The notes beneath the pieces are model-generated. The model saw only the letters and a list, made by a program, of their open reading frames with translations. It was not told where the DNA came from and made no database searches. This document shows, piece by piece, positions 33,579-42,436 of a stretch of DNA of 64,000 bases. Both the position numbers and the translations under genes were made by a program. The stretch is from NCBI RefSeq assembly GCF_007644035.1, contig NZ_VMTV02000099.1:1-64000 (forward strand), read 5' to 3'. The number at the start of each line of letters is the position of its first letter. The first letter of the stretch is position 1. The DNA comes from Vogesella mureinivorans (lineage in GTDB: Bacteria; Pseudomonadota; Gammaproteobacteria; Burkholderiales; Chromobacteriaceae).

Positions 33579-34817
33579 TTACAGCGCTTCCAGTGCCAGC
33601 AGTTCTTCTACCGTCTGGCGGCGGCGGATCAGGCGGTCGCTATCGCCATCTACCAGCACTTCGGCAATCAGCGGGCGGCTGTTGTAGTTGCTGGACATCG
33701 ACGCGCCGTAGGCCCCGGTGTCGTGGAACACCAGCAAGTCGCCCACGTTGGCCGCAGGCAGGCTGCGCGGCAGTACCACGCCGCCGTCGCCCTGGGTGAA
33801 CACGTCGCCCGATTCGCACAGCGGCCCGGCTACCACGCTGGGTTTTTCGCTACGCGCTACGCCGTCTTGCGGCACCACGGTGATGTGGTGATAGCTGCCG
33901 TACATGGACGGGCGCATCAGCTCGTTAAAGCCCGCGTCTACCAGCACAAAGTGGTTGCGGCCAGCGTCCTTGGTGGCGCGCACTTCGGCCAGCAGGTTGC
34001 CGGACTCGGCCACCAGGTAGCGGCCTGGCTCGATTTCCAGTGCCAGCGGGTGGCCCAGCAGCGCGGCGGCTTCGTGGCGGGCGGCGTCCCATAGGCCAAA
34101 GTAGTGCGCGGTATCCACGGTGGCGTCGCCATCACGGTAGGGGATGGACAAGCCGCCGCCGGCGGAAATGGCGTGCAGGTCGTGGCCGGCGTCTTTTACC
34201 TGGCGCACCAGGTTCACCATGGCGCCGCAGACTTCTTGCAGGTGGCCGTAATCCACGCCAGAGCCAATGTGCATGTGCAGGCCCACCAGCTGCAGGCGGT
34301 GCTGGCGAATCACCGCTAGCGCTGCCGGCAGGTCGCTATGCCAGATGCCGTGCTTGCTGTGCTCGCCGCCGGTATTGGTCTTGTTGCTGTGGCCGTGGCC
34401 AAAGCCGGGGTTGATGCGCAGCCATACGCGGTGGCCGGGGTGGGCGGCGCCCAGCTGCTGCAGCATGTCGATGGAGCCGGCGTTCACCGGAATATTGTGT
34501 TCCACCACCAGCGCCAGCGTGTCGCGGTCCAGCAGGTCGGCAGTAAACACGATGCCGGACGGCTCGCCCTGGGCGTCGTAGCCGGCGGCCAGCGCACGCA
34601 GGATCTCGCCACGCGATACCGCGTCTACCTTCACGCCCTGTTCGCGCATCAGGCGCAGGATGTGGGTGTTGCTGCAGGCTTTTTGCGCAAAGCGGATGGT
34701 GTCAAACGCGGCCAGCTCGGCAATGCGCTGGCGGATGGTGGCGGCGTCGTACGTCCACAGCGGGGTGCCGTAGCGGGCGGCCAGGCCGGCCAGGCGGGAA
34801 GTGTCGGGTGTTTGCAT
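33579..34817 (-). CDS. lysA: Diaminopimelate decarboxylase LysA
   Basis: 412-aa PLP enzyme making L-lysine from meso-diaminopimelate. K46 in RFAQKACSNTHILRLM binds PLP; HMHIGSGVDY, SAGGGLSIPY, EIEPGRYLV and GPLCESGDVF follow in order. The sequence is very like E. coli LysA, including FAQKACSN and RRRQTVEELLALE, rather than the other LysA branch common in bacteria. It is divergent from a LysR homologue, the arrangement known in E. coli, where LysR activates lysA. Confidence 0.95.
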   Translation of the reverse strand: MQTPDTSRLAGLAARYGTPLWTYDAATIRQRIAELAAFDTIRFAQKACSNTHILRLMREQGVKVDAVSRGEILRALAAGYDAQGEPSGIVFTADLLDRDTLALVVEHNIPVNAGSIDMLQQLGAAHPGHRVWLRINPGFGHGHSNKTNTGGEHSKHGIWHSDLPAALAVIRQHRLQLVGLHMHIGSGVDYGHLQEVCGAMVNLVRQVKDAGHDLHAISAGGGLSIPYRDGDATVDTAHYFGLWDAARHEAAALLGHPLALEIEPGRYLVAESGNLLAEVRATKDAGRNHFVLVDAGFNELMRPSMYGSYHHITVVPQDGVARSEKPSVVAGPLCESGDVFTQGDGGVVLPRSLPAANVGDLLVFHDTGAYGASMSSNYNSRPLIAEVLVDGDSDRLIRRRQTVEELLALEAL

Positions 34818-34925
34818 CGCTTTGTCCTGTTATGTGTGCCGTGGTGCGGCGTGTTGCCCTGCATCATGCCCGCTGCCGTGTATGCGGTAAAATGCTATTA
34901 TTTTGCTAATCGATTCATTTTTGAT

Positions 34926-35849
34926 ATGAGGTGGGGCTTGGAAATCAGTCACCGTCACATCGAGGTATTCCGCGCCATCATGCTCAGCGGCAGCGTTACC
35001 GGTGCCGCCACGCTGCTGCGCACCTCGCAGCCCACCGTCAGCCGCGAGCTGGCGCGGTTGGAGCAGCTGCTGGGCTATGCGCTGTTCCAGCGCGACAAAG
35101 GCCGCCTGCAGGCCACGGCGCGGGCGCTGGCACTGTACGACGAGGTGCAGCGCGCCTATGTCGGCCTGGCCAGGGTAAGCGAAACCGCGGCCAACCTGGC
35201 GCGGCTGGACCAGGCACAGCTGGCGCTGGTGTGCCTGCCAGCCTTTGCCCATGCGCTGTTGCCGGCGGTGTGCCGCCGCCTGCACGCCGTAGCCGGGCAG
35301 GCGCGGGTAGCCATTACGCCGCAGGAATCGCCGCTGCTGGAAGAATGGCTCAGCGCGCAGCGCTTTGATATCGGCCTGACCGAGCACAGCGAAGCGCCGC
35401 CCGGCACCCGCCTGCAGGCAGTGCTGGAGGCCGACGAGCTGTGCGTGCTGCCCGAGGGTCACCCCTTATTGGCGCACAGCGTGCTCAGCCCGCAGCATTT
35501 TGCCGGCCAGCCCTTTGTCAGCCTGTCGCCGGACGACCGCTACCGCCGGCTGCTGGATGCGGTATTCGAGCAGGCCGGCGTGGGCCGCCAGCTACTGTGG
35601 GAAACGCACAGCGCGGTGTCGGTGTGCGCGCTGGTGCGCGAAGGGTTGGGCGTGGCCATTGTCAACCCGCTTACCGCGCTGGCCATGGCCGGTAGCGGCC
35701 TGCAGCTGCGCCGCTTTGCGGTGTCGGTGCCGTACCGTGTGAGCCTGGTGCAGCCGCTGTACCGCCCGCCAGCGCCGCTGACCGATACCTTTATCGACCT
35801 GCTGCAGCAAGAGGCTGCCAGCCTGCAGCAAAGGTTGGCCGCACTGTAG
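34926..35849 (+). CDS. lysR: LysR, activator of lysA
   Basis: About 304-307 aa. HTH RHIEVFRAIMLSGSVTGAATLLRTSQPTVSRELARLE, then ITPQESPLLEEWLSAQRFDIGLTE and ETHSAVSVCALVREGLG, blocks shared with E. coli LysR itself, not just the family. ATG at 34926 or, more likely, TTG at 34938, which has GAGG seven bases upstream. Divergent from lysA over about 110 bp. The last codons (RLAAL) are formed by a full uptake-like repeat that ends just before the stop. Confidence 0.92.
   Translation: MRWGLEISHRHIEVFRAIMLSGSVTGAATLLRTSQPTVSRELARLEQLLGYALFQRDKGRLQATARALALYDEVQRAYVGLARVSETAANLARLDQAQLALVCLPAFAHALLPAVCRRLHAVAGQARVAITPQESPLLEEWLSAQRFDIGLTEHSEAPPGTRLQAVLEADELCVLPEGHPLLAHSVLSPQHFAGQPFVSLSPDDRYRRLLDAVFEQAGVGRQLLWETHSAVSVCALVREGLGVAIVNPLTALAMAGSGLQLRRFAVSVPYRVSLVQPLYRPPAPLTDTFIDLLQQEAASLQQRLAAL
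35831..35843 (+). repeat. Uptake-like repeat forming the end of lysR
   Basis: Exact AAGGTTGGCCGCA, translated as the last residues of LysR and followed by CTG TAG. An extra coding tail made by the repeat suggests it was acquired near the gene end. Confidence 0.65.
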
Positions 35850-36002
35850 CGGCGGGCCGCAGGCGGCTGACACCGTACGCATCAAGGTGTGCGGTACCCG
35901 GCCAGGCCGGGTTGCGCCACGTAAGCCTTTGCATCAGCAAAGTTTCTGTTTGCAAGGCAAAGCCCGTTTGCGTGGCCAGCAGGCTTTGCCATCCATATCA
36001 GC

Positions 36003-36026
36003 TTGGCCGCACAGTAGCGGCCAACC
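36003..36026. repeat. Inverted pair of uptake-like repeats between lysR and glycerate kinase
   Basis: TTGGCCGC (36003-36010), spacer ACAGTA, GCGGCCAACC (36017-36026): hairpin with an 8-bp stem, likely the lysR transcript end, with no long T-run. Confidence 0.6.
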
Positions 36027-36066
36027 CTTATCATGCGGCGGCTGCGTGCCGCCAGCGGGAGACACC

Positions 36067-37212
36067 ATGCGCAAGATCGTCATCGCCCCCGATTCGTTCA
36101 AAGAGACCCTTAGCGCGCAGCAGGTGGCCGACATCATCGCCGCCGCGCTGGCGCCGCACCTGCCGCATACCCAGCTGCACACAGTGCCGGTGGCCGACGG
36201 CGGCGAAGGCACGCTGGATGCCCTGCTGGCCGCCACGGGTGGCCGCTATCACTATCTGCAAGCGAGCGGCCCGCTGGGTGCGCCGGTACAGGCCGCCTGG
36301 GGCATGCTGGGCGACGGCGAAACCGCCGTGGTAGAGATGGCCGCCGCCAGCGGCATTGCGCTGGTGCCGCGCGAGCAGCGCGACCCGCTACGCGCTTGCA
36401 GCTACGGTACCGGCCAGCTCATCCGCGCCGCGCTGGACCACGGCGCGCGGCGGCTGATCCTGGCCATAGGCGGCTCGGCCACCAACGACGGCGGCGCCGG
36501 CATGTTGGCCGCATTGGGCGCGCGGCTGCTAGACGCCGCGGGGCAAGCGCTGCCGCCGGGCGGCGCGGCGCTGGCCAAGCTGGCCACGCTAGACCTGTCC
36601 GCGCAGGACCCACGGCTGGCGCAGTGCCGCATCGATATTGCCTGCGACGTGCGCAACCCCTTGCTGGGCGAGCACGGCGCCAGCGCGGTATTCGGCCCGC
36701 AAAAAGGCGCCACGCCTGCCATGGTGGCGCAGCTGGACGCCGCGCTGGCGCGCTACGCCACCGTGCTGCACGCCACCACCGGCTGCGATGCGGCTAACTT
36801 GCCCGGCAGCGGTGCCGCCGGCGGCATGGGCGCGGCCGCGCTGGCGGTGCTGGGCGGGCGCATGCAGGCGGGCATCGAGCTGGTGCTGGAGGCGGCAGGG
36901 CTGGCCGCTGCGCTGCAGGGCGCCGACCTGGTCATTACCGGCGAAGGCCGGCTGGACGGGCAGAGCGCCTTTGGCAAAACGCCGGTGGGCGTGGCCACGC
37001 TGGCAGCACGCCATGGCGTACCCACTATTGCCATTGGTGGCGCGCTGGGCGACGGTGTAGAGGCGCTGCAGCAGCACCACATCCGCGCCGTGTTTGCCTG
37101 CGTGGACCGCATCACCACGCTGGATGCCGCGCTGGGCAACGCTGCGGCCAACCTGGCGCGCGTGGCGGGTAATGTGGGCGCGCTGCTGGCGCTGGGGCAG
37201 GGCGTGTCGTAA
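36067..37212 (+). CDS. Glycerate kinase (GlxK/GarK family)
   Basis: 381 aa. It starts KIVIAPDSFKETLSAQQVAD, the family signature, then VADGGEGTLDALL, GGSATNDGGAGMLAALGARLL, GPQKGAT, and DLVITGEGRLDGQSAFGKTP near the end. It phosphorylates D-glycerate to a phosphoglycerate, linking glyoxylate or glucarate breakdown with glycolysis. No glyoxylate carboligase or tartronate reductase genes adjoin. The start at 36067 has GGGAGA upstream; a longer frame to 35887 runs through the repeat hairpin and is rejected. Confidence 0.93.
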   Translation: MRKIVIAPDSFKETLSAQQVADIIAAALAPHLPHTQLHTVPVADGGEGTLDALLAATGGRYHYLQASGPLGAPVQAAWGMLGDGETAVVEMAAASGIALVPREQRDPLRACSYGTGQLIRAALDHGARRLILAIGGSATNDGGAGMLAALGARLLDAAGQALPPGGAALAKLATLDLSAQDPRLAQCRIDIACDVRNPLLGEHGASAVFGPQKGATPAMVAQLDAALARYATVLHATTGCDAANLPGSGAAGGMGAAALAVLGGRMQAGIELVLEAAGLAAALQGADLVITGEGRLDGQSAFGKTPVGVATLAARHGVPTIAIGGALGDGVEALQQHHIRAVFACVDRITTLDAALGNAAANLARVAGNVGALLALGQGVS

Positions 37213-37298
37213 GCAACACAGCTTGCTGGCCATACAGCCAGGCAACGGTGGCAGGCGCTTGCCGCCATGGTGTTCAATTGTCATAGTGGACATATTGA

Positions 37299-38237
37299 AT
37301 GCTTATGGTATTTGATATGTTCCGCCCACTGCAAAAAGCCGCCATGACCCTGCTGGGGCGCCTGAAATACTTTCGCGCCCCGCCAGTCATCGTGTTCGAC
37401 CCGTCTACCTACCGTGTCAAAGGTGCCGACGTGCGCGAGCTGCTGGGCGTGCTGCAGCCGGGCGATATCCTGCTGCGCGCCTACGATGGCTACCTGGACA
37501 GCTGGTTTATCCGTAGCAGCTGGCCGCTAGGCACCGGCCAGCGCCGCAAAGGGCGCTTTACCCATGCCGCGCTGTACGTTGGCCGCATCGCGCAGCCAGA
37601 CCGCCAGCACGCCGCCGCCGATATCAGCGGCTACGCCTGGGACCAGGACCGCCGCATCCCCGCCGCCGCACTGCCGGCACACCGCGAGGCCATGCGGGAA
37701 CGCTTTTTTGATAGCGTGCTGCAGCCGCACAGCGATGGCAGCTGGCCCGATAACGCCATGGTGATTCACGCCATGGCGGAAGGCGTACAGATGGAAGACA
37801 TCCTCAGCTTTTGCCGCTGCGACTACCTGCAGGTGCTGCGCCTGCCCGATACCTTTCAGGGCGTACCGCACACCGATGTCGCACCGGTTTTTGCGCTGCA
37901 GCCAGGCAGCGCCGAGCAGCGCCTGGCCAGCCAGCTACTGGCCGACCACACCCTGCAGCGCCACGAAGCCACCCGGCTGGCCTGCGCCGCCGCACTGGGC
38001 AAACTGGGCGCCGAGTACGACTTTGCCTGCAACGACGTGAAAGCCTTCCAGAGCTTTAGCTGCGCCGAGCTGGTGTTCTATTGCTACCGCGGCGTGGCGC
38101 AGTGGCTGGACATGCACCCGCGCCGGCACGGCTTTCTGGGCCTGTGGCCACGCCGGCTAACGGTCACGCCGGACGACTTTACCGAGACGCGGCTGCAGAC
38201 GGTATGGCAAAGCAGGTCGCTGCGGGGGCTGGTTTAG
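37299..38237 (+). CDS. YiiX/YebB-like permuted NlpC/P60 papain-fold protein
   Basis: 312 aa (or 306 from ATG 37317). Motifs of the permuted papain family: PGDILLRAYDG near the start, GRFTHAALYVG with the histidine, VIHAMAEGVQMEDIL, and SFSCAELVFYCYR with the candidate nucleophilic Cys near the C-terminus; this order (His before Cys) marks the permuted form. Possible amidase, peptidase or lipid-linked hydrolase; no substrate known. No signal peptide. A single gene, followed by an AT-rich acquired patch. Confidence 0.78.
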   Translation: MLMVFDMFRPLQKAAMTLLGRLKYFRAPPVIVFDPSTYRVKGADVRELLGVLQPGDILLRAYDGYLDSWFIRSSWPLGTGQRRKGRFTHAALYVGRIAQPDRQHAAADISGYAWDQDRRIPAAALPAHREAMRERFFDSVLQPHSDGSWPDNAMVIHAMAEGVQMEDILSFCRCDYLQVLRLPDTFQGVPHTDVAPVFALQPGSAEQRLASQLLADHTLQRHEATRLACAAALGKLGAEYDFACNDVKAFQSFSCAELVFYCYRGVAQWLDMHPRRHGFLGLWPRRLTVTPDDFTETRLQTVWQSRSLRGLV

Positions 38238-38488
38238 GGGGCGGCGGTTGTGGATGCGGGTGACTTGCTGGGATATGCAAGTGGGGTGAGTTAAGGCCAA
38301 TAGGCCGTGCCCATCCTACGTGTTGGGGTAGCGCATTAAGCTAGTCTGGGGCGGCAGTCCTGGCTGTGTGCGCACTTTCAAACATTCGCAGCGTTAATGG
38401 CATGTTAAAGCAGTAACATTTTTTATCACATCATGATAAAAATAAAATATGATTCGACAAATTTTATCGTTTTACGATTGGGATTTTT

Positions 38489-39391
38489 ATGCTACTTGAG
38501 CAGCTTAGGGAGAACGATATTGGTAATACTGTGGCTTGGATACCTTCGTTAGGTCCTAATGCCATGACTTGCTTGACATATATGCAGTTCTCTCAGCTTG
38601 CATTCTATTACAGTGCGCAACAGCTGGAACAGCTTGAAATGTCAATCGACCAGATAAATCAGGGTAATGCTGTGCAGGCGACTGTTGGGTTGTGGTTTAT
38701 GGCAATTGAGTCTTATATTAATTCTATTTTAAGGATATCCTGCTTAGTTAAAGATGTGTCGTTTGATGAAATAAAAAAGAAAGAATTGGATGCGCGTATA
38801 AAAATCTTATTTGACATGCTGGGTGTTGATAAAATTCCATTTTATTCCGGTCCTCTGCAGATGTTGGCAGATTTTAAAATGTATAGAAACGAATTGTTTC
38901 ACGATCGGACGAACGATAAATCACTCGTATTTCACAAAACATCGTTTAGTGGCAATCCATTTTTTGCCAATCAAGTCGATGTAATGCAAGCTGTAGTTAT
39001 AGCTATGCAGGTATTCAATTCCTTTAGATATGTTATTCCAAGGGTTGATCTGATGCCGCAAGTTGTCATAAGTAAAGAGAATTCTTTTTTCTACGAGAAA
39101 TTGGATGTGTTATTTTCGAAATTGCTATGTCCATATTTTCAGGCGTGTTTGTTGAAGCACGCACTAACTTCTGATGTTGATTTGCATGTGGATGTTGCTT
39201 GCTTAAGTGAGAGTCCAATTTTTTTAAATGTCCCTGTTGAGATTTTGGTTAAGGCCGTTCCTGATGAGAAGTGCCATGTAGTGCCATCTCGAGAGAAAAC
39301 TCGATTGGGTGAAGAGCTTTTTGGTCTCATTCGGCAAGGCGTTACTTTTGATACAGAGAATAATTTCAAAGATGCTAACTTTCATCGGTAG
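38489..39391 (+). CDS. HEPN-motif orphan protein in AT-rich patch
   Basis: 300 aa. GC is near 38%, far below neighbours, and codon use is AT-rich, which points to recent acquisition. The N-terminal half is helical (QATVGLWFMAIESYINSIL, DARIKILFDML) and has RNELFH at residues 133-138 after a helix (DFKMY): an R-x4-H motif with the following Asn, the mark of HEPN ribonuclease domains. C-terminal half mixed and unassigned. HEPN proteins act in toxin-antitoxin, abortive infection and CRISPR effectors. No antitoxin-like partner is next to it. No clear ribosome-binding site. Function inference only. Confidence 0.55.
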   Translation: MLLEQLRENDIGNTVAWIPSLGPNAMTCLTYMQFSQLAFYYSAQQLEQLEMSIDQINQGNAVQATVGLWFMAIESYINSILRISCLVKDVSFDEIKKKELDARIKILFDMLGVDKIPFYSGPLQMLADFKMYRNELFHDRTNDKSLVFHKTSFSGNPFFANQVDVMQAVVIAMQVFNSFRYVIPRVDLMPQVVISKENSFFYEKLDVLFSKLLCPYFQACLLKHALTSDVDLHVDVACLSESPIFLNVPVEILVKAVPDEKCHVVPSREKTRLGEELFGLIRQGVTFDTENNFKDANFHR

Positions 39392-39453
39392 CAAGTGGAT
39401 GCTGTCTTATTCGTCAAGTATCGCGCTTCAAGAGAATCCGTATGGTTTCTAGT

Positions 39454-39501
39454 GAGATACTTAGTAAACATTGGGCTTCGCTGCGCTCAGCCCAACTTAC
39501 G
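39454..39501 (+). repeat. Direct repeat flanking the VOC gene (left copy)
   Basis: About 48 bp starting GAGATAC and containing TTGGGCTTCGCTGCGCTCAG, matching the copy at 40044-40091 in about 38 positions. Contains the hairpin TTGGGCT/AGCCCAA (39471-39477/39489-39495), a form of palindromic repeat common in proteobacteria. Confidence 0.6.
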
Positions 39502-39561
39502 CGCTGGCAAGCCGGCCCAGCTTCTCTTGTCAAACGTCTGGCGTCATAGGGCTAACACACC

Positions 39562-39930
39562 ATGTCAAATCTCAAGATCTCGGAAATCAAGGCATTCGTC
39601 CCGTCGAAGGACTTTGCCCTTTCCAAACAGTTCTACCAGGACCTTGGTTTTACGATGGCTTCCGAGGGGGGCGGTGTGGCTTATTTCCACTTTGGGGGCG
39701 TGAGCTTTTTACTGCAGGATTTCTGTGCTGAATCGTTCGCTGAAAACTTCATGATGCACATCCTGGTAGAAGATGTGGGTGCCTGGTGGCAGCAGGTCCA
39801 CGAAAGTGGTGTCCTTGAAAAGTACGGGGTCAAGCTTACCGAGCTGGAAGATCAGCCTTGGCAGATGCGTGATTTCTGTCTTTACGACCCATCCGGTGTT
39901 CTTTGGCGGATTGGCCAGAACATCGATTGA
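39562..39930 (+). CDS. VOC/glyoxalase-fold protein
   Basis: 122 aa. Single vicinal-oxygen-chelate domain: KAFVPSKDFALSKQFYQDLGFTMA, then VSFLLQDF, and the C-terminal DFCLYDPSGVLWRIGQ that usually carries the metal-binding Glu or an equivalent. Similar in size to bleomycin-binding and lactoylglutathione lyase-like proteins; no clear substrate. Its GC is lower than the chromosomal mean, and it lies between imperfect direct repeats, so it looks like a cassette acquired with or beside the HEPN gene. Confidence 0.8.
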   Translation: MSNLKISEIKAFVPSKDFALSKQFYQDLGFTMASEGGGVAYFHFGGVSFLLQDFCAESFAENFMMHILVEDVGAWWQQVHESGVLEKYGVKLTELEDQPWQMRDFCLYDPSGVLWRIGQNID

Positions 39931-40043
39931 ATTGGTACGACAGCAAGTAGGGTGGGCACGCTGCGCTTTGCCCACCCTGTGTGCTGAATGAAATGAAACC
40001 CAACGCTTACCGCGTTCTCCAGGCAAGTGACAGGGCTTGCAGC

Positions 40044-40091
40044 GAGATACATGGTAAATGTTGGGCGTCGCTGCGCTCAACTCAAGCTACG
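40044..40091 (+). repeat. Direct repeat flanking the VOC gene (right copy)
   Basis: Partner of 39454-39501, 590 bp downstream, with a degraded hairpin (TTGGGCG versus CAACTCAA). Confidence 0.6.
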
Positions 40092-40151
40092 TGTTGGCCA
40101 AGCAAGGCCAGCAGCAATGCCTCTTTCCCGCCACCCCACACCTGCCTTGGC

Positions 40152-40181
40152 CAAAAAACCAGCGAGGCTAGCGGCCCCGCT
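40152..40181 (-). terminator. Terminator of the EAL gene
   Basis: On the minus strand AGCGGGG (40181-40175) pairs with CCTCGCT (40167-40161), one G-T pair, followed by GGTTTTTT. Confidence 0.75.
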
Positions 40182-40244
40182 ATTTACGCAGATCCAAACG
40201 CGCTTTATCCGTACTAGCCCTCCGACAACAGCGCAGCAGCAGGC

Positions 40245-42233
40245 TTACAGCAGCGGGGTGTTGTCCGGCTCGCTGTCCAGCAGCTGCGGGTTGGCCGCCT
40301 GGCGGCGCTGGTAGTGGTCACACCAGCTCAGGTAGTCGTCTATCGGCATGGGTTTGCTGTAGTAGTAGCCCTGGCCGATATCGCAGCCCAGCAGCCACAG
40401 CTGCTGCATGGTTTCCTGGTCTTCTATGCCTTCTGCCACCACGCTCAGGCCCAGGTGGTGCGCCAGGTCGATGGTGGATTCCACAATGGCCATGTCGCCG
40501 CGGTCTTCTACCAGGTGGCGGATAAAGCGCTGGTCGATTTTCAGCTCTTGCACCGGCAGCAGCTTCAGGTAGCCCAGCGAGGAGAAACCGGTGCCGTAGT
40601 CGTCTATGGCCAGCCGTATGCCCAGCGCCACGATGTCGCGCAGGATGGCCAGGCCTTTTTCCGGCGCCGTCAGCATCAGGCTTTCGGTGACCTCCAGCCG
40701 TACCAGTGCCGGGTTGATGCCGGTTTCCTGCAGCAGCTGGCGCAGCATGGGCAGCAGCTCGGGGTCGAACAGGCTGCGTACCGACAGGTTTACCGATACC
40801 GCCACGCCGGGGAAGTCTGCCTGCCATAAGGCGCACTGGCGCAGCGCTTCGCGGATGGTCCAGCGGGTCAGCGGCTTGATCAGGCCGGAGCTTTCGGCAA
40901 TGGGGATGAATTCCAGCGGCGAGATAAAGCCTTCTTCCGGGTCGAACCAGCGTGCCAGCGCTTCGGCTGCCACCAGTTTGCCGGTACGGATATTGATCAG
41001 CGGCTGAAAGTGCTGGGTCAGCTGGTTTTGCGCCATGGCGTCGCGCAGGCGGCCAAAGCGGTAGTGGTAGCGTACAAAGGCTTCGTCCTGGCTGGCGTCG
41101 TACATGGTGGCCGGTACGCCATGTTGCAGGGCTTGCAGCATGGACTGCTCGGCTTTGTGCAGCAGCACTTCGGCGCTGCTGCCGTGGTGCGGGTAGGTGG
41201 CAATGCCGGCGGTGTAGTCGATGTGTACCGGGAAGCCGCGTATTTCAAAATCCAGGTTGTAGCTGCCTACCATGCGCGTGGTGTTGTCCAGGTTGAATTG
41301 CGGTTTGCGCATGGGGAAAACCAGCAGCATTTCCTCGCGGGCGATGCGCCCCAGCTTGCCGCCTTCACCGAGTAGCTGTTGCAAGGTGGCGCTGATGGCC
41401 TGCATCAGCTCGTTGGTGGCATCGTTGCCGATGATGTTGCTGATCTCGGGCAGGCGGGACAGCCGCATGGCAATCACCAGCAAGCCACCCTGGCGGGCCT
41501 GGGCCTGGCCGATTTCTTCTTGCAGTACCGGCAGGATGCGGGTGCGGTTGGGCAGCTTGGTAACCGGGTCATGCAGCGCCAGAAACTGCAGCTGGTCCAG
41601 GTAGTGCTGGGCGGTGGCGGTATTGGCCAGTACGCCTTCGTGCAGTTTTTCCTGAAAACGGCTGCGCAGCAGGTTGAAGCAGGCGGCAATCACCGATACA
41701 AACAGCAGCGACGACAGATAGTGCGGTATCTGCACCGGGTCGTAGGGGTAGGCCAGCGCGGTGCCACGCAGCGCCAGCAGCAGCACGCCGACCTCCAGCA
41801 AAAACAGGCTGCTCCATAGCCAGCCCTTGCGCTGGCCTTTGATGAAAAATGCCATGAAAGGAAAGCTGTACGCCCAGAACAGGCCGGTGCCGCCCACGCC
41901 GCCTACCACCACCAGTGCGCCAAATACCACGATGCCGCACAGCATCAGCAGGTTTTCTGCCCAGCGCAAATGTTGGCCGCGCCGCGCCAGGCGGATGGCA
42001 GGCAGCAACAGCAGCACGGCGCTGGCTGCTTCTATGGCGCCCAGTAGCGGGTAGGGGGCTAGCAGGGTATTGAACAGCGCAAAGAGAATCGCTACCACAA
42101 AGCCGATGGGGGCGATGGTCAGTACGTTATCCCGGCGCTCTTGCTGGCCCAGAATTTCCTTGCTGCCTTGCCCCAGCAGGCTGGAAAAAAAGTGCCACAG
42201 CTTGGGCGCGTGTTGTTCGGGTGTGTTGGGCAT
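40245..42233 (-). CDS. Membrane c-di-GMP phosphodiesterase with degenerate GGDEF
   Basis: 662 aa. Residues 35-195 hold about six membrane helices. A GGDEF fold follows (HDPVTKLPNR at 221-230) but the GGDEF loop reads RIAREEM at 296-302, so no cyclase activity is expected. The EAL domain (about 395-645) looks active: AAEALARW (EAL at 424-426), NLSVRSL, LRLEVTES, AIDDYGTGFSSLGYLK, KIDQRFI, VVAEGIED. It would hydrolyse c-di-GMP, tuned by the GGDEF part or the membrane sensor. Divergent from a LuxP-like periplasmic binding protein over about 200 bp, a possible signal-supplying partner. Confidence 0.9.
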   Translation of the reverse strand: MPNTPEQHAPKLWHFFSSLLGQGSKEILGQQERRDNVLTIAPIGFVVAILFALFNTLLAPYPLLGAIEAASAVLLLLPAIRLARRGQHLRWAENLLMLCGIVVFGALVVVGGVGGTGLFWAYSFPFMAFFIKGQRKGWLWSSLFLLEVGVLLLALRGTALAYPYDPVQIPHYLSSLLFVSVIAACFNLLRSRFQEKLHEGVLANTATAQHYLDQLQFLALHDPVTKLPNRTRILPVLQEEIGQAQARQGGLLVIAMRLSRLPEISNIIGNDATNELMQAISATLQQLLGEGGKLGRIAREEMLLVFPMRKPQFNLDNTTRMVGSYNLDFEIRGFPVHIDYTAGIATYPHHGSSAEVLLHKAEQSMLQALQHGVPATMYDASQDEAFVRYHYRFGRLRDAMAQNQLTQHFQPLINIRTGKLVAAEALARWFDPEEGFISPLEFIPIAESSGLIKPLTRWTIREALRQCALWQADFPGVAVSVNLSVRSLFDPELLPMLRQLLQETGINPALVRLEVTESLMLTAPEKGLAILRDIVALGIRLAIDDYGTGFSSLGYLKLLPVQELKIDQRFIRHLVEDRGDMAIVESTIDLAHHLGLSVVAEGIEDQETMQQLWLLGCDIGQGYYYSKPMPIDDYLSWCDHYQRRQAANPQLLDSEPDNTPLL

Positions 42234-42436
42234 GGCGGGCTTGGCGTTGGTAGGCAGAGCAGTATGGGCTTGTGTGGAATTTTCTCATGCCATCGGGCAT
42301 GTGTGTGTTTTATAGACACAGATATGCATGCTTTGTGCATGGCGGGTGGCTTGCTACCGCAGCGATCGCTGCTATTCGATATTAACCATGAGCTTTTTAT
42401 GTTAGTACCTACAATGTTATTTATCGATTCGTAGGA

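Larger units (their letters stand above)
39931..40244. other. Repeat-bearing gap after VOC gene
   Basis: Holds a 10-bp inverted repeat AGGGTGGGCA/TGCCCACCCT (39949-39958/39969-39978), the right copy of the direct repeat (40044-40091), and the terminator of the EAL gene (40152-40181). No gene seen. Confidence 0.6.

Noticed and set aside
39454-40091. Integron attC sites around the VOC gene
   Set aside because: Hairpins run TTGGGC...GCCCAA, the opposite order to attC (RYYYAAC...GTTRRRY), and no integrase is visible.
40245-42233. Active diguanylate cyclase
   Set aside because: GGDEF loop replaced by AREEM; only the EAL motif residues are in place.
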